Of a stretch of 64,000 nt of DNA, positions 8,538-18,200 are shown piece after piece. The notes beneath the pieces were generated by a model. That model ran no database searches, was not told the DNA's origin, and was given only the letters and a program-made list of their open reading frames with translations. A program made the position numbers and the translations under genes. Position 1 is the stretch's first letter; each line of letters begins with the position of its first letter. Origin of the DNA: M3007 sp046160625 (GTDB lineage Bacteria; Bacteroidota; Bacteroidia; Chitinophagales; Saprospiraceae); contig JBJXGZ010000071.1 in assembly GCA_046160625.1 (NCBI GenBank), forward strand, positions 1 through 64,000, given 5' to 3'.

Positions 8538-10028
8538 ATGAGCACACCATTCAAATCACTCATCGCCGCAGCCATGTTGCTGCTTGCTGCTACCAATTGT
8601 CAAAAGGACTTTCTTGACCGTAAACCTCCCGGCGAACTGACTTTTGAAGAGTTTTTTAAAACAGAGGAACACGCCATTTTGGCCACTAACGCCGTATACA
8701 ATCAGTACAGGGAATTTGACATGTGCGCGCTTCCGTACCTGGCCTGCACGGACATTATCAGCGACGATGCCGACAAGGGTTCTACAATCAATGATGCCCC
8801 CCTTATTAGCGACATTGATAATTTTACGCTGGATGCTACCAATCCTTTTGTTGTTCCAGTGTACAGAGGGCATTACCGTGCTATCGCAAGGGCCAATATC
8901 GCAATTGAAAATATCCCTTTGATAGATATGGATGTCCAATTGCGCAACCGATTGGTAGGGGAGTGCAAGTTTTTACGCGCCTATTCCTATTTCCTGATGG
9001 TAAATTGGTTTGGCGAACTGGTACTGGTGACCAAGACTTTGCAAGGCGATGAATATTACTCCCAATCCCGGCAACCCCGCGAAGCGATTTATAACCAGAT
9101 TGAAAGCGATTTAATAGACGCCATTGCAACATTGCCTGAAAAAGACGGGTATGCTGGTGTTGATAAAGGGCGAGCAACCAAAGCAGCTGCCCGTGGACTT
9201 TTAGCTAAATTGTACATGCTCAAACAAGACTGGGCCGCTGCAGAAACCCAGTGTATGGACATTATCAATTCCAACCAGTACAGTCTGATGAACCGGTATG
9301 CCGACAATTTTTTACCCATTGGCGAGAACGGTGCGGAATCAATATTTGAAACCCAGGCTGTCGCATTGCCTACGCAACAAGTGGTAGGGCCGGGTGCTTC
9401 GCCTTTCAATATGGTGCAGGGGGTACGCGGAAATCCTAACCTCGGCTGGGGTTTTAATCGCCCCTCCGACAACCTCGTATCTGCCTACGAAAATGGCGAT
9501 CCGCGGCGAGAAGCGACCATCATTTATGTAGGAGAAATCCTGCCAGACGGTTCTACTCAGGTGCAAGACAATACTGAGATCATCAACGAGCGGTACAACC
9601 AAAAGGCCTGGGTGCCAGCTCACCCCGGTTTGCAGGACAATGGCCCGGGGAATATCAGGATATTGCGGTATTCGGATATTTTGTTGCTGGCTGCTGAGGC
9701 CAAAAATGAACAGATGAAGTCAGTGGAAGCCCTGCCTTTGCTCAATCAGGTGCGCAAACGTGCACGTGGCACCAACAATTTCATTTTGCCCGATGTAACA
9801 GTCACCGACCAAGTGCAACTTCGAGATCGCATTCACCGCGAACGCCGGGTGGAATTGGCTATGGAGCAACACCGCTGGTTTGACTTGTTGCGCTGGGGCA
9901 GGGCTGCACAAGCGATGCAGGCCGCCGGGAAAACGAATTTTGTAACAGGCAAACACGAACTGCTCCCTATCCCGCAATCAGAAGTGGATCTGACGAGCGG
10001 ACGGGTTACGCAGAATCCGATGTATTGA
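8538..10028 (+). CDS. susD: SusD/RagB family starch-binding-type lipoprotein
   Basis: The 496-residue lipoprotein has a lipobox LLAATNC (Cys21) followed by QKDFLDRKPPGELTFEEFF, the classic SusD N-terminus. Central TPR-like helices include FLRAYSYFLMVNWFG, and the end carries the conserved IHRERRVELAMEQHRWFDLLRWG and LLPIPQSEVDL motifs. SusD proteins sit on the cell surface as a lid over the SusC barrel and bind the incoming glycan. It follows susC in the same direction, separated by three palindromes. A hairpin after the stop codon (10035-10066) probably ends the operon. Confidence 0.96.
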   Translation: MSTPFKSLIAAAMLLLAATNCQKDFLDRKPPGELTFEEFFKTEEHAILATNAVYNQYREFDMCALPYLACTDIISDDADKGSTINDAPLISDIDNFTLDATNPFVVPVYRGHYRAIARANIAIENIPLIDMDVQLRNRLVGECKFLRAYSYFLMVNWFGELVLVTKTLQGDEYYSQSRQPREAIYNQIESDLIDAIATLPEKDGYAGVDKGRATKAAARGLLAKLYMLKQDWAAAETQCMDIINSNQYSLMNRYADNFLPIGENGAESIFETQAVALPTQQVVGPGASPFNMVQGVRGNPNLGWGFNRPSDNLVSAYENGDPRREATIIYVGEILPDGSTQVQDNTEIINERYNQKAWVPAHPGLQDNGPGNIRILRYSDILLLAAEAKNEQMKSVEALPLLNQVRKRARGTNNFILPDVTVTDQVQLRDRIHRERRVELAMEQHRWFDLLRWGRAAQAMQAAGKTNFVTGKHELLPIPQSEVDLTSGRVTQNPMY

Positions 10029-10034
10029 ATGGTT

Positions 10035-10066
10035 AACCTCGGAGGCCTTCAAAGGCCTCCGAGGTT
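10035..10066 (+). terminator. Hairpin after susD
   Basis: A 15-bp perfect stem (AACCTCGGAGGCCTT and its complement) with a 2-base loop begins seven bases after the susD stop. It has the same core as 11576-11606. It probably stops transcription of the glycan locus, although only a short T-rich stretch follows. Confidence 0.6.
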
Positions 10067-10564
10067 TTGGTTAAAGTATTGCGGAAGATCGCATCAGTGT
10101 TTACCCCTAAGATTTTGCGCAGCGAACCAGACGAGCAATCTGCAGATCAAAGCAAAGTCGAAAAAATTTAAGGGTGTTTTATCGAAGGAGCGTTTTTATA
10201 AAACTTGGGATTAATTATATAAAAATCAATACTTTACAGAGTAATGTATTTTGATATTAACATGGTGTGAAACGGGCCGGAAACGTTAAAATTTAAGACT
10301 CTGAAATAATTTTGGGCAATCTAAAAAACCTGTGGGCGTTTTAATCCCGTATTTCAAAGCGCATTTTCACTCCGTTTTTAGATCTGCTATGAATACTTCT
10401 TACCCATTTTAGTACCCGCAATCAGGCCCTCATTTTGGCCTGTTGAAATCGGTTAATTCCATTTTTCTGTTGCGTATTTCTTGTCCTTTCAGGCATTGGC
10501 CCGAGGGGATTATAACCAGCTATTTTCATTCACTTAATCATTTTAAACAAATTCATTTTTCACC
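10067..10564. other. Intergenic region without recognisable gene
   Basis: About 500 AT-rich bases separate the susD hairpin from the DUF4382 gene. Short reading frames here show no conserved features. The promoter of the DUF4382 gene is expected here, but no clear TAnnTTTG/TTTG pair was found. Confidence 0.5.
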
Positions 10565-11512
10565 ATGACTTTCTCAAAATTGCATCCGATTCTGCTGGCC
10601 CTATTGGCTGGTACAACCCTGTTCTTCGTTGCTTGCAAAAAAGACGATGACCCGAATGACAACAAAAGCCAATTGAACCTTGAAATCACGGACGGCCCAA
10701 CCGAGGACCCCAACGTGAAAGCAGTATTCATCACCGTTGCGGAGGTAAAGGTGGATGGGCAAACTTTTTCAGGATTTTCTGGCAAAAAAACCATTGACCT
10801 GCTGGCCTACCAGCAAGGAAATGTAGCCGCACTTGGCTTGGGCGATATAGACGCTGGCACTTACCAAAACATCACTTTAGTGCTTGATGCACAAACAGAT
10901 GCGAGTGGTAATACCCCAGGTTGTTATGTCCAAACCTTTGACAATATGAAGCACCAGCTTTCAGCCATTGCCATGCATGAGATCACAGCAGCCCAAACCT
11001 TTGTTGTGACAACAGGGCAAAAAACCAATTTGGTGCTTGACTTCGATTTGCGGAAAGCAGTACAATATCAATCAGGAGGCAATTCTGACCATTACGATTT
11101 TGTTGGCTCAGCAGATTTGCAGGCAGCCTTGCGACTTGTGGTAAAAAACGAGACGGGCAGTTTGAGTGGCAACTGCCAGAACAGCGTCGTGAATGCAGAT
11201 AAATTGGTGGCTTATGTTTACAAAAAAGGCACTTTCAACCGGGCGATAGAGATTCAGTCCAACAACGGGGTGTCGTTCAAAAACGCAGTGGCAAGTTCTG
11301 CGGTAAATGGCAATGGGACGTTCAAAATCGCATTTCTGGAAAGTGGGGATTATGAAATTCATTTTGCGGCCTACAAAGACCTTACAAGTGATGACAAACT
11401 TGATTTTCTTGGAACCCTGATTTTAACCAGCGCTATAGATCTGGCAGACCTTCGATTGGCAGCCAGTGCAAACATTCAACTCAATGTTACTGTAATCGGC
11501 ATACTGCCGTAA
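10565..11512 (+). CDS. DUF4382 domain lipoprotein
   Basis: The 315-residue product has a lipoprotein signal peptide with Cys24 (LFFVAC) followed by a charged KKDDDPNDN linker. Residues about 35-185 match DUF4382: LNLEITDGPTEDPNVKAVFITVAEVKV, then IDLLAYQQGN, LGDIDAGTYQNITLVLD and VTTGQKTNLVLDFDLRKAV. This domain is found in surface or periplasmic lipoproteins of Bacteroidota, and its function is not established. A second half (about 190-315) forms an additional beta domain that I do not recognise. It is a single-gene unit, with its own terminator at 11541. Confidence 0.85.
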   Translation: MTFSKLHPILLALLAGTTLFFVACKKDDDPNDNKSQLNLEITDGPTEDPNVKAVFITVAEVKVDGQTFSGFSGKKTIDLLAYQQGNVAALGLGDIDAGTYQNITLVLDAQTDASGNTPGCYVQTFDNMKHQLSAIAMHEITAAQTFVVTTGQKTNLVLDFDLRKAVQYQSGGNSDHYDFVGSADLQAALRLVVKNETGSLSGNCQNSVVNADKLVAYVYKKGTFNRAIEIQSNNGVSFKNAVASSAVNGNGTFKIAFLESGDYEIHFAAYKDLTSDDKLDFLGTLILTSAIDLADLRLAASANIQLNVTVIGILP

Positions 11513-11540
11513 TATATAACGGATTTTGTTGTGCATATGA

Positions 11541-11570
11541 GCAGGGCGGCTCAAGCTGCCCTGCTTTTTG
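11541..11570 (+). terminator. Intrinsic terminator of the DUF4382 gene
   Basis: A GC-rich stem (GCAGGGCGGC / GCTGCCCTGC, with one G-T pair) is followed directly by TTTTTG, 28 bases after the stop codon. Confidence 0.85.
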
Positions 11571-11575
11571 CGTAA

Positions 11576-11650
11576 AACCCCGGAGGCCTTCAAAGGCCCC
11601 GGGGTTCACCAGCCTGGCCGCGCGATTCCATTCGCGCGGCCATTTTTTCG
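11576..11650. repeat. Two further hairpins, the second terminator-like
   Basis: AACCCCGGAGGCCTT pairs with AAGGCCCCGGGGTT (11576-11606), the same family as the hairpin after susD. It is followed by TGGCCGCGCGA / TCGCGCGGCCA (11615-11642) with a 6-base loop and a TTTTTT tail. The second could act as a back-up terminator on the plus strand. Confidence 0.7.
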
Positions 11651-11773
11651 TATTTGAAACCTCCTGTTACGCTTGTCTCACATCTGCATTCATTCGTCTA
11701 AGCAAACAGACCATTGGCAGCCTTCATGCAGCCGGGCTGTAACCTCTTTGTCCTTGGCGAGGTCTCGTGTGTT

Positions 11774-11867
11774 GTGGATTTGGTTATTTGTGGATTTGGT
11801 TATTCGAGCGCCCAAGCTTTGCCACCCGAATAACGAAATCCACAAATCCCCAAATCCACAAATAACC
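11774..11867. repeat. Octamer-arm fold-back element (TTTGGTTA/TTTGTGGA units)
   Basis: The left arm (11774-11805) is made of alternating TGGATTTGG and TTATTTG units; the right arm (11827-11867) holds the complementary AAATCC/AATAACC units. A short centre contains CCAAGCTTTGCC. It is the same class as 14542, 25985, 50406 and 52460. Confidence 0.85.
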
Positions 11868-11941
11868 AGCCTTCTCAAAACGATTCATCCTCCGAAAACT
11901 ACAGTTCATACAAAAGAACCGGGCATTGGTAGGTTCTATGC

Positions 11942-11971
11942 TTTGCAAGTTACCGAAAGAAAACACCTTTG
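11942..11971 (+). promoter_or_regulatory. Possible promoter of the barrel protein gene
   Basis: TTTG (11942-11945) and CACCTTTG (11964-11971) are 18 bases apart, close to the Bacteroidota -33/-7 arrangement, with one mismatch in the -7 element. They lie about 75 bases before the start codon. Confidence 0.3.
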
Positions 11972-12046
11972 CAGCACTGAAACAAAAACAGGAGGATGGA
12001 TGTAAACGAACATTCATTCATCTTTTCTACATCTAATAATTAAGCT

Positions 12047-14536
12047 ATGAAATCAACTTTCTTCTTTATCCGCCGAAGCCTTGGCGTAGGCGGGTTTGCC
12101 CTCTTTATGACCGCCTCGGTCGCCTCCGCCCAGAAAATATCCGGCTCGGCCATGCAGGCTGACGGCACAGCCGCTTCTTTCGCCACGGTTCTTTTGTACC
12201 ATGCCGCCGACACAATTCTCGCCAAAGGCGCGATTGCAGATGATGCCGGAAAATTTGAACTTGAAAACGTCGCATCGGGTCGTTATTTCCTGAATATCAA
12301 CCTGGTAGGTGCCGGGAAAGGAGCGTCTCCAGCGTTCGATTACAACGGTGGCGACAAGGTTTTGGAAACGGTAAGAATGGAAGCGGCATCCAAAGAACTC
12401 GCTCAGGTTACTGTTGTTGCCCGCAAACCCATTGTGGAAATCAAGGCTGACAAAACCATTCTAAACGTTGAAGGGAACATAAACTCTCAAGGTCAAAACG
12501 CACTTGAACTCCTGCGCAAAGCCCCGGGTGTAACAGTTGACAACAACGACAACATTACCCTCAAAGGCAAAAACTCCGTGCGCTTCCAGATAGACGGACG
12601 CGACGTGCCGCTTGACTCGAAAGAACTCGCCGCACAACTCAAAGGAATGCGCGCCGAAGACATCGCGGCCATCGAAATGGTGACCAATCCCTCTGCCAAA
12701 TACGATGCCAGCGGCAATGCGGGTATCATCAATTTCAGAACAAAAAAGAACAAAAACCTGGGTACCAACGGCACCATTGGTGGGGAAGCGGTGTACGGCA
12801 AAAGCCTCAAGGGTGGCGGGAACCTCACGTTCAACCACCGCAACCAAAACCTTAACGTGTTTGGCTCTTATTCCAACCATTTTGGCGATTGGCATAATAC
12901 GATCGATCTGCTGCGCGACCAACAAGGATCTCAAACCGATCCGAATCTGCCCAATTACGACCCAAGCCGGCGCTATGACCAAAGCGGTGAAATGAAGGAC
13001 AATAACAACAACCACAACTTCAAACTCGGCACGGATTTTTTCCTGAACTCAAAGCACACGCTTGGTTTTATCGTGAATGGCCGTCATGCCCACGGTCCTT
13101 GGGAAAATGATTCGCGCACGAAAATTTCTTCGCTCGATAACCCCGGCGTTATTGACTCCATACTCGTGGCCTCCAACCGTCAGCCTCAAAACCGCGACAA
13201 TTTCAATTTCAACCTTAACTACCGTTTTGCCGACACCAGCGGCCACGAACTCAACATTGATGCGAACCGTGGCACCTACCGTTACCGTGCCGATTCTTAC
13301 CAGCCCAACCGTTATTACGATGGATCGGAACAGGAACTTTTGTCCGAAAATATTTATCGGAACAACACTCCAACGGACATTGACATTACGATTTTAAAAG
13401 CCGATTGGGAACAAAACCTTTGGAAAGGAAAACTGGGCATCGGGTTCAAAATGAACAATGTAGAAACGGATAACACCTTTGATTTTTTCAATGTCAGAGG
13501 CGGTGTTTCTCAAATTGATACTGGCCGCAGCAATCATTTCATCTATCACGAGATGGTGAACGCCGGCTACGTCAACTACAATTTCCAGGTAAAAAAATGG
13601 GGCTTCCAGGCGGGCCTTCGCGCCGAGCACACCGACTGGAAAGGCGAACTCACCAGCCTCATTCCCGGCAAAGATCAGATGCCCAGCGACCGATACCTGA
13701 ACCTGTTCCCCAGCGCGGCAGTCACGTATACCTTGGACAAGAAAAACCAGTTCAACCTGACCTACAGCCGCCGCATTGACCGGCCCAGTTACCGTGACTT
13801 GAACCCTTTCGAGGACCGTCTCGATGAGCTGGCCTACAAAAAAGGCAACCCCTTCCTGCGCCCGCAATTCACCCACTCGCTCGAATTGACGCACACGTTC
13901 ATGGGATTCCTGAACAGCACCTTTGGCTACAGCCACACCAACGATGTGTTCACGGAGTATATTGATACGGCATCCAACGGCAAGACCTTTTTGACGCAGG
14001 GAAACATTGCCCAGCAGGACAATTATTCGCTCAGCATCAGTTGTCCCATCCCGATTGCCAAATGGTGGGAAGGTTTCATCAGCCTGACAGGTGTGGTGAG
14101 CGCGTTTGAGGCCGATTTCAGGGAGGGTTTTGCCTATAGCGAATCGTTCAAATCCTTGAACGTGTACAGCGAACACACCTTGCGTCTGCCCAAAGGCTGG
14201 TCGTTCCAGATGTCGGGCTGGTACAATTCGCCGGCCATCTGGCAGGCCCTGTTCCGCACCGAAGCCATGGGATCACTCGACCTCGGCGTACGGAAACAGG
14301 TGTTCGGAGACAAAGGCACCGTCAGTCTCAATGTCAGCGACGTACTACGCACCCAGGGCTGGCGTAGCATCAACGACTTTACCCCAGGTCTTTACATGAA
14401 AGGCAGGGGGACTTGGGAAAGCCAAACGGTAAAACTCAATTTCAACTACCGCTTTGGCAACAAAAACATAAAAGGTTCGCGCCAACGCAAAACAGGCACA
14501 GAAGACGTGAACTCGAGGATAAAATCGGGGAACTGA
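12047..14536 (+). CDS. TonB-dependent-receptor-like outer membrane beta-barrel protein (OMP_b-brl_3 family)
   Basis: The 829-residue protein has a signal peptide ending VASAQ (residue 29). A carboxypeptidase-regulatory-like beta domain (about 30-110) is followed by a plug domain (about 120-220) with ELLRKAPGVTVDNNDNITLKG and FQIDGRDVPL, then a barrel (about 230-815) with FNLTYSRRIDRPSYRDLNPF, typical of PF14905. It lacks the GYGTQ hallmark and a SusD partner, so it is not a SusC. Such proteins are thought to import a small molecule or metal complex; the substrate cannot be read from the sequence. Residues about 8-17 of the signal peptide are encoded by a hairpin repeat that also occurs elsewhere in the window. 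It appears to be a single gene. Confidence 0.85.
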   Translation: MKSTFFFIRRSLGVGGFALFMTASVASAQKISGSAMQADGTAASFATVLLYHAADTILAKGAIADDAGKFELENVASGRYFLNINLVGAGKGASPAFDYNGGDKVLETVRMEAASKELAQVTVVARKPIVEIKADKTILNVEGNINSQGQNALELLRKAPGVTVDNNDNITLKGKNSVRFQIDGRDVPLDSKELAAQLKGMRAEDIAAIEMVTNPSAKYDASGNAGIINFRTKKNKNLGTNGTIGGEAVYGKSLKGGGNLTFNHRNQNLNVFGSYSNHFGDWHNTIDLLRDQQGSQTDPNLPNYDPSRRYDQSGEMKDNNNNHNFKLGTDFFLNSKHTLGFIVNGRHAHGPWENDSRTKISSLDNPGVIDSILVASNRQPQNRDNFNFNLNYRFADTSGHELNIDANRGTYRYRADSYQPNRYYDGSEQELLSENIYRNNTPTDIDITILKADWEQNLWKGKLGIGFKMNNVETDNTFDFFNVRGGVSQIDTGRSNHFIYHEMVNAGYVNYNFQVKKWGFQAGLRAEHTDWKGELTSLIPGKDQMPSDRYLNLFPSAAVTYTLDKKNQFNLTYSRRIDRPSYRDLNPFEDRLDELAYKKGNPFLRPQFTHSLELTHTFMGFLNSTFGYSHTNDVFTEYIDTASNGKTFLTQGNIAQQDNYSLSISCPIPIAKWWEGFISLTGVVSAFEADFREGFAYSESFKSLNVYSEHTLRLPKGWSFQMSGWYNSPAIWQALFRTEAMGSLDLGVRKQVFGDKGTVSLNVSDVLRTQGWRSINDFTPGLYMKGRGTWESQTVKLNFNYRFGNKNIKGSRQRKTGTEDVNSRIKSGN
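12068..12096. repeat. Hairpin core of the ACCCGCC family inside a signal-peptide coding region
   Basis: ATCCGCCGAAGCCTTGGCG followed by TAGGCGGGTTT is a close match to the intergenic hairpin cores at 27832 and 36489. It is read in frame as RRSLGVGGF within the signal peptide of the barrel protein. Confidence 0.7.
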
Positions 14537-14541
14537 GTCGA

Positions 14542-14677
14542 TTATTTGGGGATTTGAGGATTTGGTTATTTGGGGATTTGTTTTGCTCAAGCTTAGCATT
14601 GGTGCCGGTCTTCAGAAAAACAAATACCAAGCTCAGGCACAACGAATAACCAAATCCCCAAATAACCAAATCCCCAA
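14542..14677. repeat. Octamer-arm fold-back element (TTTGGGGA/TTTGGTTA units)
   Basis: The left arm (14542-14580) reads TTATTTGGGGATTTG with repeats; the right arm (14647-14677) holds the complementary AATAACC and AAATCCCC units. The centre contains degenerate versions of the GAGCTTGGTA/TACCAAGCTC core seen at 26055, 50452 and 52487. It begins six bases after a stop codon. Confidence 0.85.
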
Positions 14678-14717
14678 CCAAGAATATGAAAGTTTGATTT
14701 GGTTTATCGGAGAAAGT

Positions 14718-14750
14718 AGCCCCGCCGTCGGAAGATTGGCGGGGCTTTTT
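14718..14750 (+). terminator. Intrinsic terminator
   Basis: AGCCCCGCC / GGCGGGGCT form a 9-bp GC-rich stem with an 11-base loop, followed by TTTTGTTT. It lies beyond the fold-back element downstream of the barrel protein gene. Confidence 0.8.
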
Positions 14751-15299
14751 GTTTGGAGGCTGCGATGGCATAAATGGTAACATGAGGGTGCATACTGTCG
14801 CATATCCATTGGTGGTTATGTTGCTTTCCCCAAACATGATTCTGTGCGGGGGGGGGGCAATAGCCTTATTTTCCAAACTATCTATCGAAAACAAAATTTG
14901 ACAAAAAATAGCGAACGAGAAATTAGACTGTTCGCTGAGCCAGTGCTACGTTTGTCAACGTTTTCATTTCACCGATTTAACTGCTTCCTCCAAATGAGCC
15001 CTCCCAACACCACGCTCTGCCCTTGTTCTCCCCAAACGAGCCTTGCTCTCATACTGTGTTTTCCTGCCGGGCTTTTGCCTGAGGGCTGTTTTTGCTGACC
15101 ACGCCCTTGGGTGATCGCGTTGTTGCTTCGGAAGCCAATGGCTTGCCGTTGCATGTACTCGTTTAGACCCCTGACAAAGAAAAAGGAGATGACTGCTGAC
15201 ACAGCCACCTCCCGACCGGACCCCGAAAGCCCCCGGTTCTCATCCTGAAATGGCCGGGTTAACAATCAGAGTAGGGATCACTAAAACCATCCCAAAAGT
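14751..15299. other. Intergenic region with a G10 tract
   Basis: No convincing gene is seen. Short frames on both strands lack recognisable domains. A run of ten G residues lies at 14848-14857. The promoter of the following surface-protein gene must be in this stretch, but no clear consensus is visible. Confidence 0.5.
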
Positions 15300-18200
15300 A
15301 TGGAACATTCAAGATTTCATCACCACATTACAGGCGGGCATCTGTCGCCCGCCATTATCGAACGGTTCTTTGGGATCGTTTTGCTATTTATACTTTCCCC
15401 GGCATTATCTGCCCAAAATGAAGGACAGCAACTGTGCAACTTCTCGGCTAACGCAACTATAGGCTGTGACAACGTAACTGTTCATTTTTCGGGCAACTCG
15501 AATTGGCCTACACACCAGTGGGATTTTGGAGACGGTACTCCAATTTTAACTGGAGGGCCAACGCTTTACCAAGTTGATCATACATACCATGATATCAACC
15601 CGTATATAATTCCCTCCCCAACCGCTAAACACAGTTTGGATGGGTCTTTTTGGTGCGAAATTACATTGCAAGATTTTTTGCCTGGTATCCTTATTGGTAA
15701 CGGCTGCTTGAACACAAAAACAGTCAGCAACTTGGTAGCTGCTGGCACATTACCCGCAAATGAACTGCAAGGAAAAAACTTGTATGTGTTTGGCGATTTA
15801 GAGGTTGACATTCCATATCTATTCAACGGGTGCAACATATTCGTGAGAAGTGGCGGCAAGTTGATTGTAAAATCGGGCGGGGCATTGACTCTAAAAAACA
15901 ACACTGTTGCTGATGCACTCATTATTTCTGGTGACGAAATTTGCCAGAGCCTTTGGAACGGCATCGAAGTGTTGCCCGGAGGGTCTCTTACGACCAATGG
16001 GGCCATTATCCGAAATGCATACTTCGCTATCAGTCCCATTAACCCCGGAAACATTGCCCCCCTGCCCAAGCTCAGCCTTCGGAACACCATTTTCCAGCGA
16101 AATTTTGTGGGCATCTATGCAGTGGTAGGGAGTTTTGCGGTTTCTTTATTTATGAACAACACCTTTGAGGGTTCAGGGAACAACCCCATTTACTCTACAA
16201 GCAGCTGTAACCCGCCCGCCCAAATAAGTGGTGTGCCTTACTCACAGAGAACCTACTGTGGCATCTATTTCGACGGCTCTATGGGTGGATCATTATTGCT
16301 GGCTGGGCAAAGCACCAATAATCTTATCAAGGATATGCAGGCGGGCATTGTGTGTATCAATGGTACTTCTCGAGTCACTGGCTGCCGCTTTGAAAACATC
16401 GCTTTTTTGGCAAATGCCCCTGCTCTTTACCAAGGCACGCCCCTGACGTTCATCGACAACCTCGGAGGTAAGCGGCTGGTCTTTACTGGGCTTGGAAAAG
16501 AAACCCTGCTCGCTACAATCAACAATTGCGAAAGGGCAGTGTATTTAAAAACCACCAAACCCTTGACTGAGGCATACGTTTCTGCTTGCCGAATGCTCGA
16601 AGTGCAGAACGGGATAGAATTTGACGAAAGTGGAGAAGGAAACTTTGCACGAGGGGCGGTGTCTAATTGCTACATTGGTTGTACCAAATATCCATCTCCG
16701 CCTAATATCAAAATGCGTTCCACAGGCATTGAAGTCAAAGACCCGAACATTGCTTACAGCAATTTTAGCATCAGTGGTAATGACATTGATGTGGATCAGC
16801 CAGAGGCATTTACGCCAAATGTTGACCCAACAATTCTTCCGACCGGTATCAATGTGGTGGCTATGCATAACCAAGCATCGAGCGCAGGGATGCTTTTCGA
16901 CATCGGTTCGAATAATATAAACCTCATTGCAGGAATAAATGGCATCACAACTGAGAATGTTGCAAACGCCAATATTTCCGGCAATGTGATAATAAAGACA
17001 AAGGAATCACTGCTAGATGTCTATCGTTGTATTTCTGTTGTTGGAGGATTAGGTAACACGATAACCTGTAACATCGCAACGAATTTCCCCCAAGGTGGAC
17101 CGGTTGGTATTCCACTTGGAATAGTTTGCGAATCTTCCTTAAACGCCCAAATTTCTCAAAATACCGTTAAAGACATGGCGTCTTGTCTGGCAGTAAGATT
17201 TGACAATGCAGAGGATTGCGTAATTTCTTACAACAATTTTGATAGTAATCCAGCCTTAATCCAAGGAACAGGGATTTATTATTTTGACGCCATCACTGGC
17301 CCACAATACCTTCTAGGTAATGACTGGTTGGGTGATTTTGGCTTTGGGGCATTTTATGAACACAATGTTCAAAATGGCTTTCTTTACTGTGACTCCCGTT
17401 ATCAGGTTTCAGGGGGGGCGAATGTGTTCAATCCCACAAATCCAGTCGTTACAACCATGATAGAAAACTGCGGGAATTGGTTTACTGTTGAAGGCACTGA
17501 AAATGATTATATCTGTGGAGGAGCCACTGGCGCAGCTGGAATACTCACTAAAAACGAAGCAGACCTAAATTTGGCGGGTGGTGGAACATTGAGCCTAAGT
17601 CCTGGATATAAGTGGACCTCAGAAATGGGCCTAATCCGGAAATTTGTAGAAAATCCGCAATTGGCAACAGGTGATGCGGTAATAAACGGGTTTCTACAAG
17701 CACAGCAAGGCCAGCCGGTGACAGCAATGTATGGGGTGCGGAACAGCATAAATGGGCTCGAAGGAAGTATCTCTCCTGCTTTGCTGGGCAATATCCAAAA
17801 CACACTGCTTCAGTTGGATGCAAAGGAGGCCATCCTGCTTGCCTTGGTGGAGAACATTGATACTGACCCTAATGCTTTGGCATCCTTTACGACGATTACC
17901 GACCAGACTGAAACATTGGAGCAATTGCTCCAATCTTACATGACATTGGCTTTGAGTACAATGGCAATTAGTGGTGCGACCGTGCTCAATACAAATAGCA
18001 GCATTAACTCTTCAATTTTGCCCTGCGCATCAGAACGCAACATCAATGGCTTGTATTTAGAAACACAAGTCATTGCGCCTCGCGCCCTTACAGCATCCGA
18101 ATTGGAGGTTGTTGGACAAATTGCCTTGAATTGCCCGAAGGATGCAGGCAGCATTGTCTATTTGGCAAGGGCATGGTACTACCTGCAAACAGGGATGGTG

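Noticed and set aside
13394..14176. Minus-strand open frame of 260 codons opposite the outer membrane barrel gene
   Set aside because: It lies wholly inside a supported gene and has no family features.
14844..15265. Short frames on both strands in the gap before the beta-helix protein
   Set aside because: They are rich in rare patterns and lack conserved motifs; I briefly considered a transposase remnant but could not support it.
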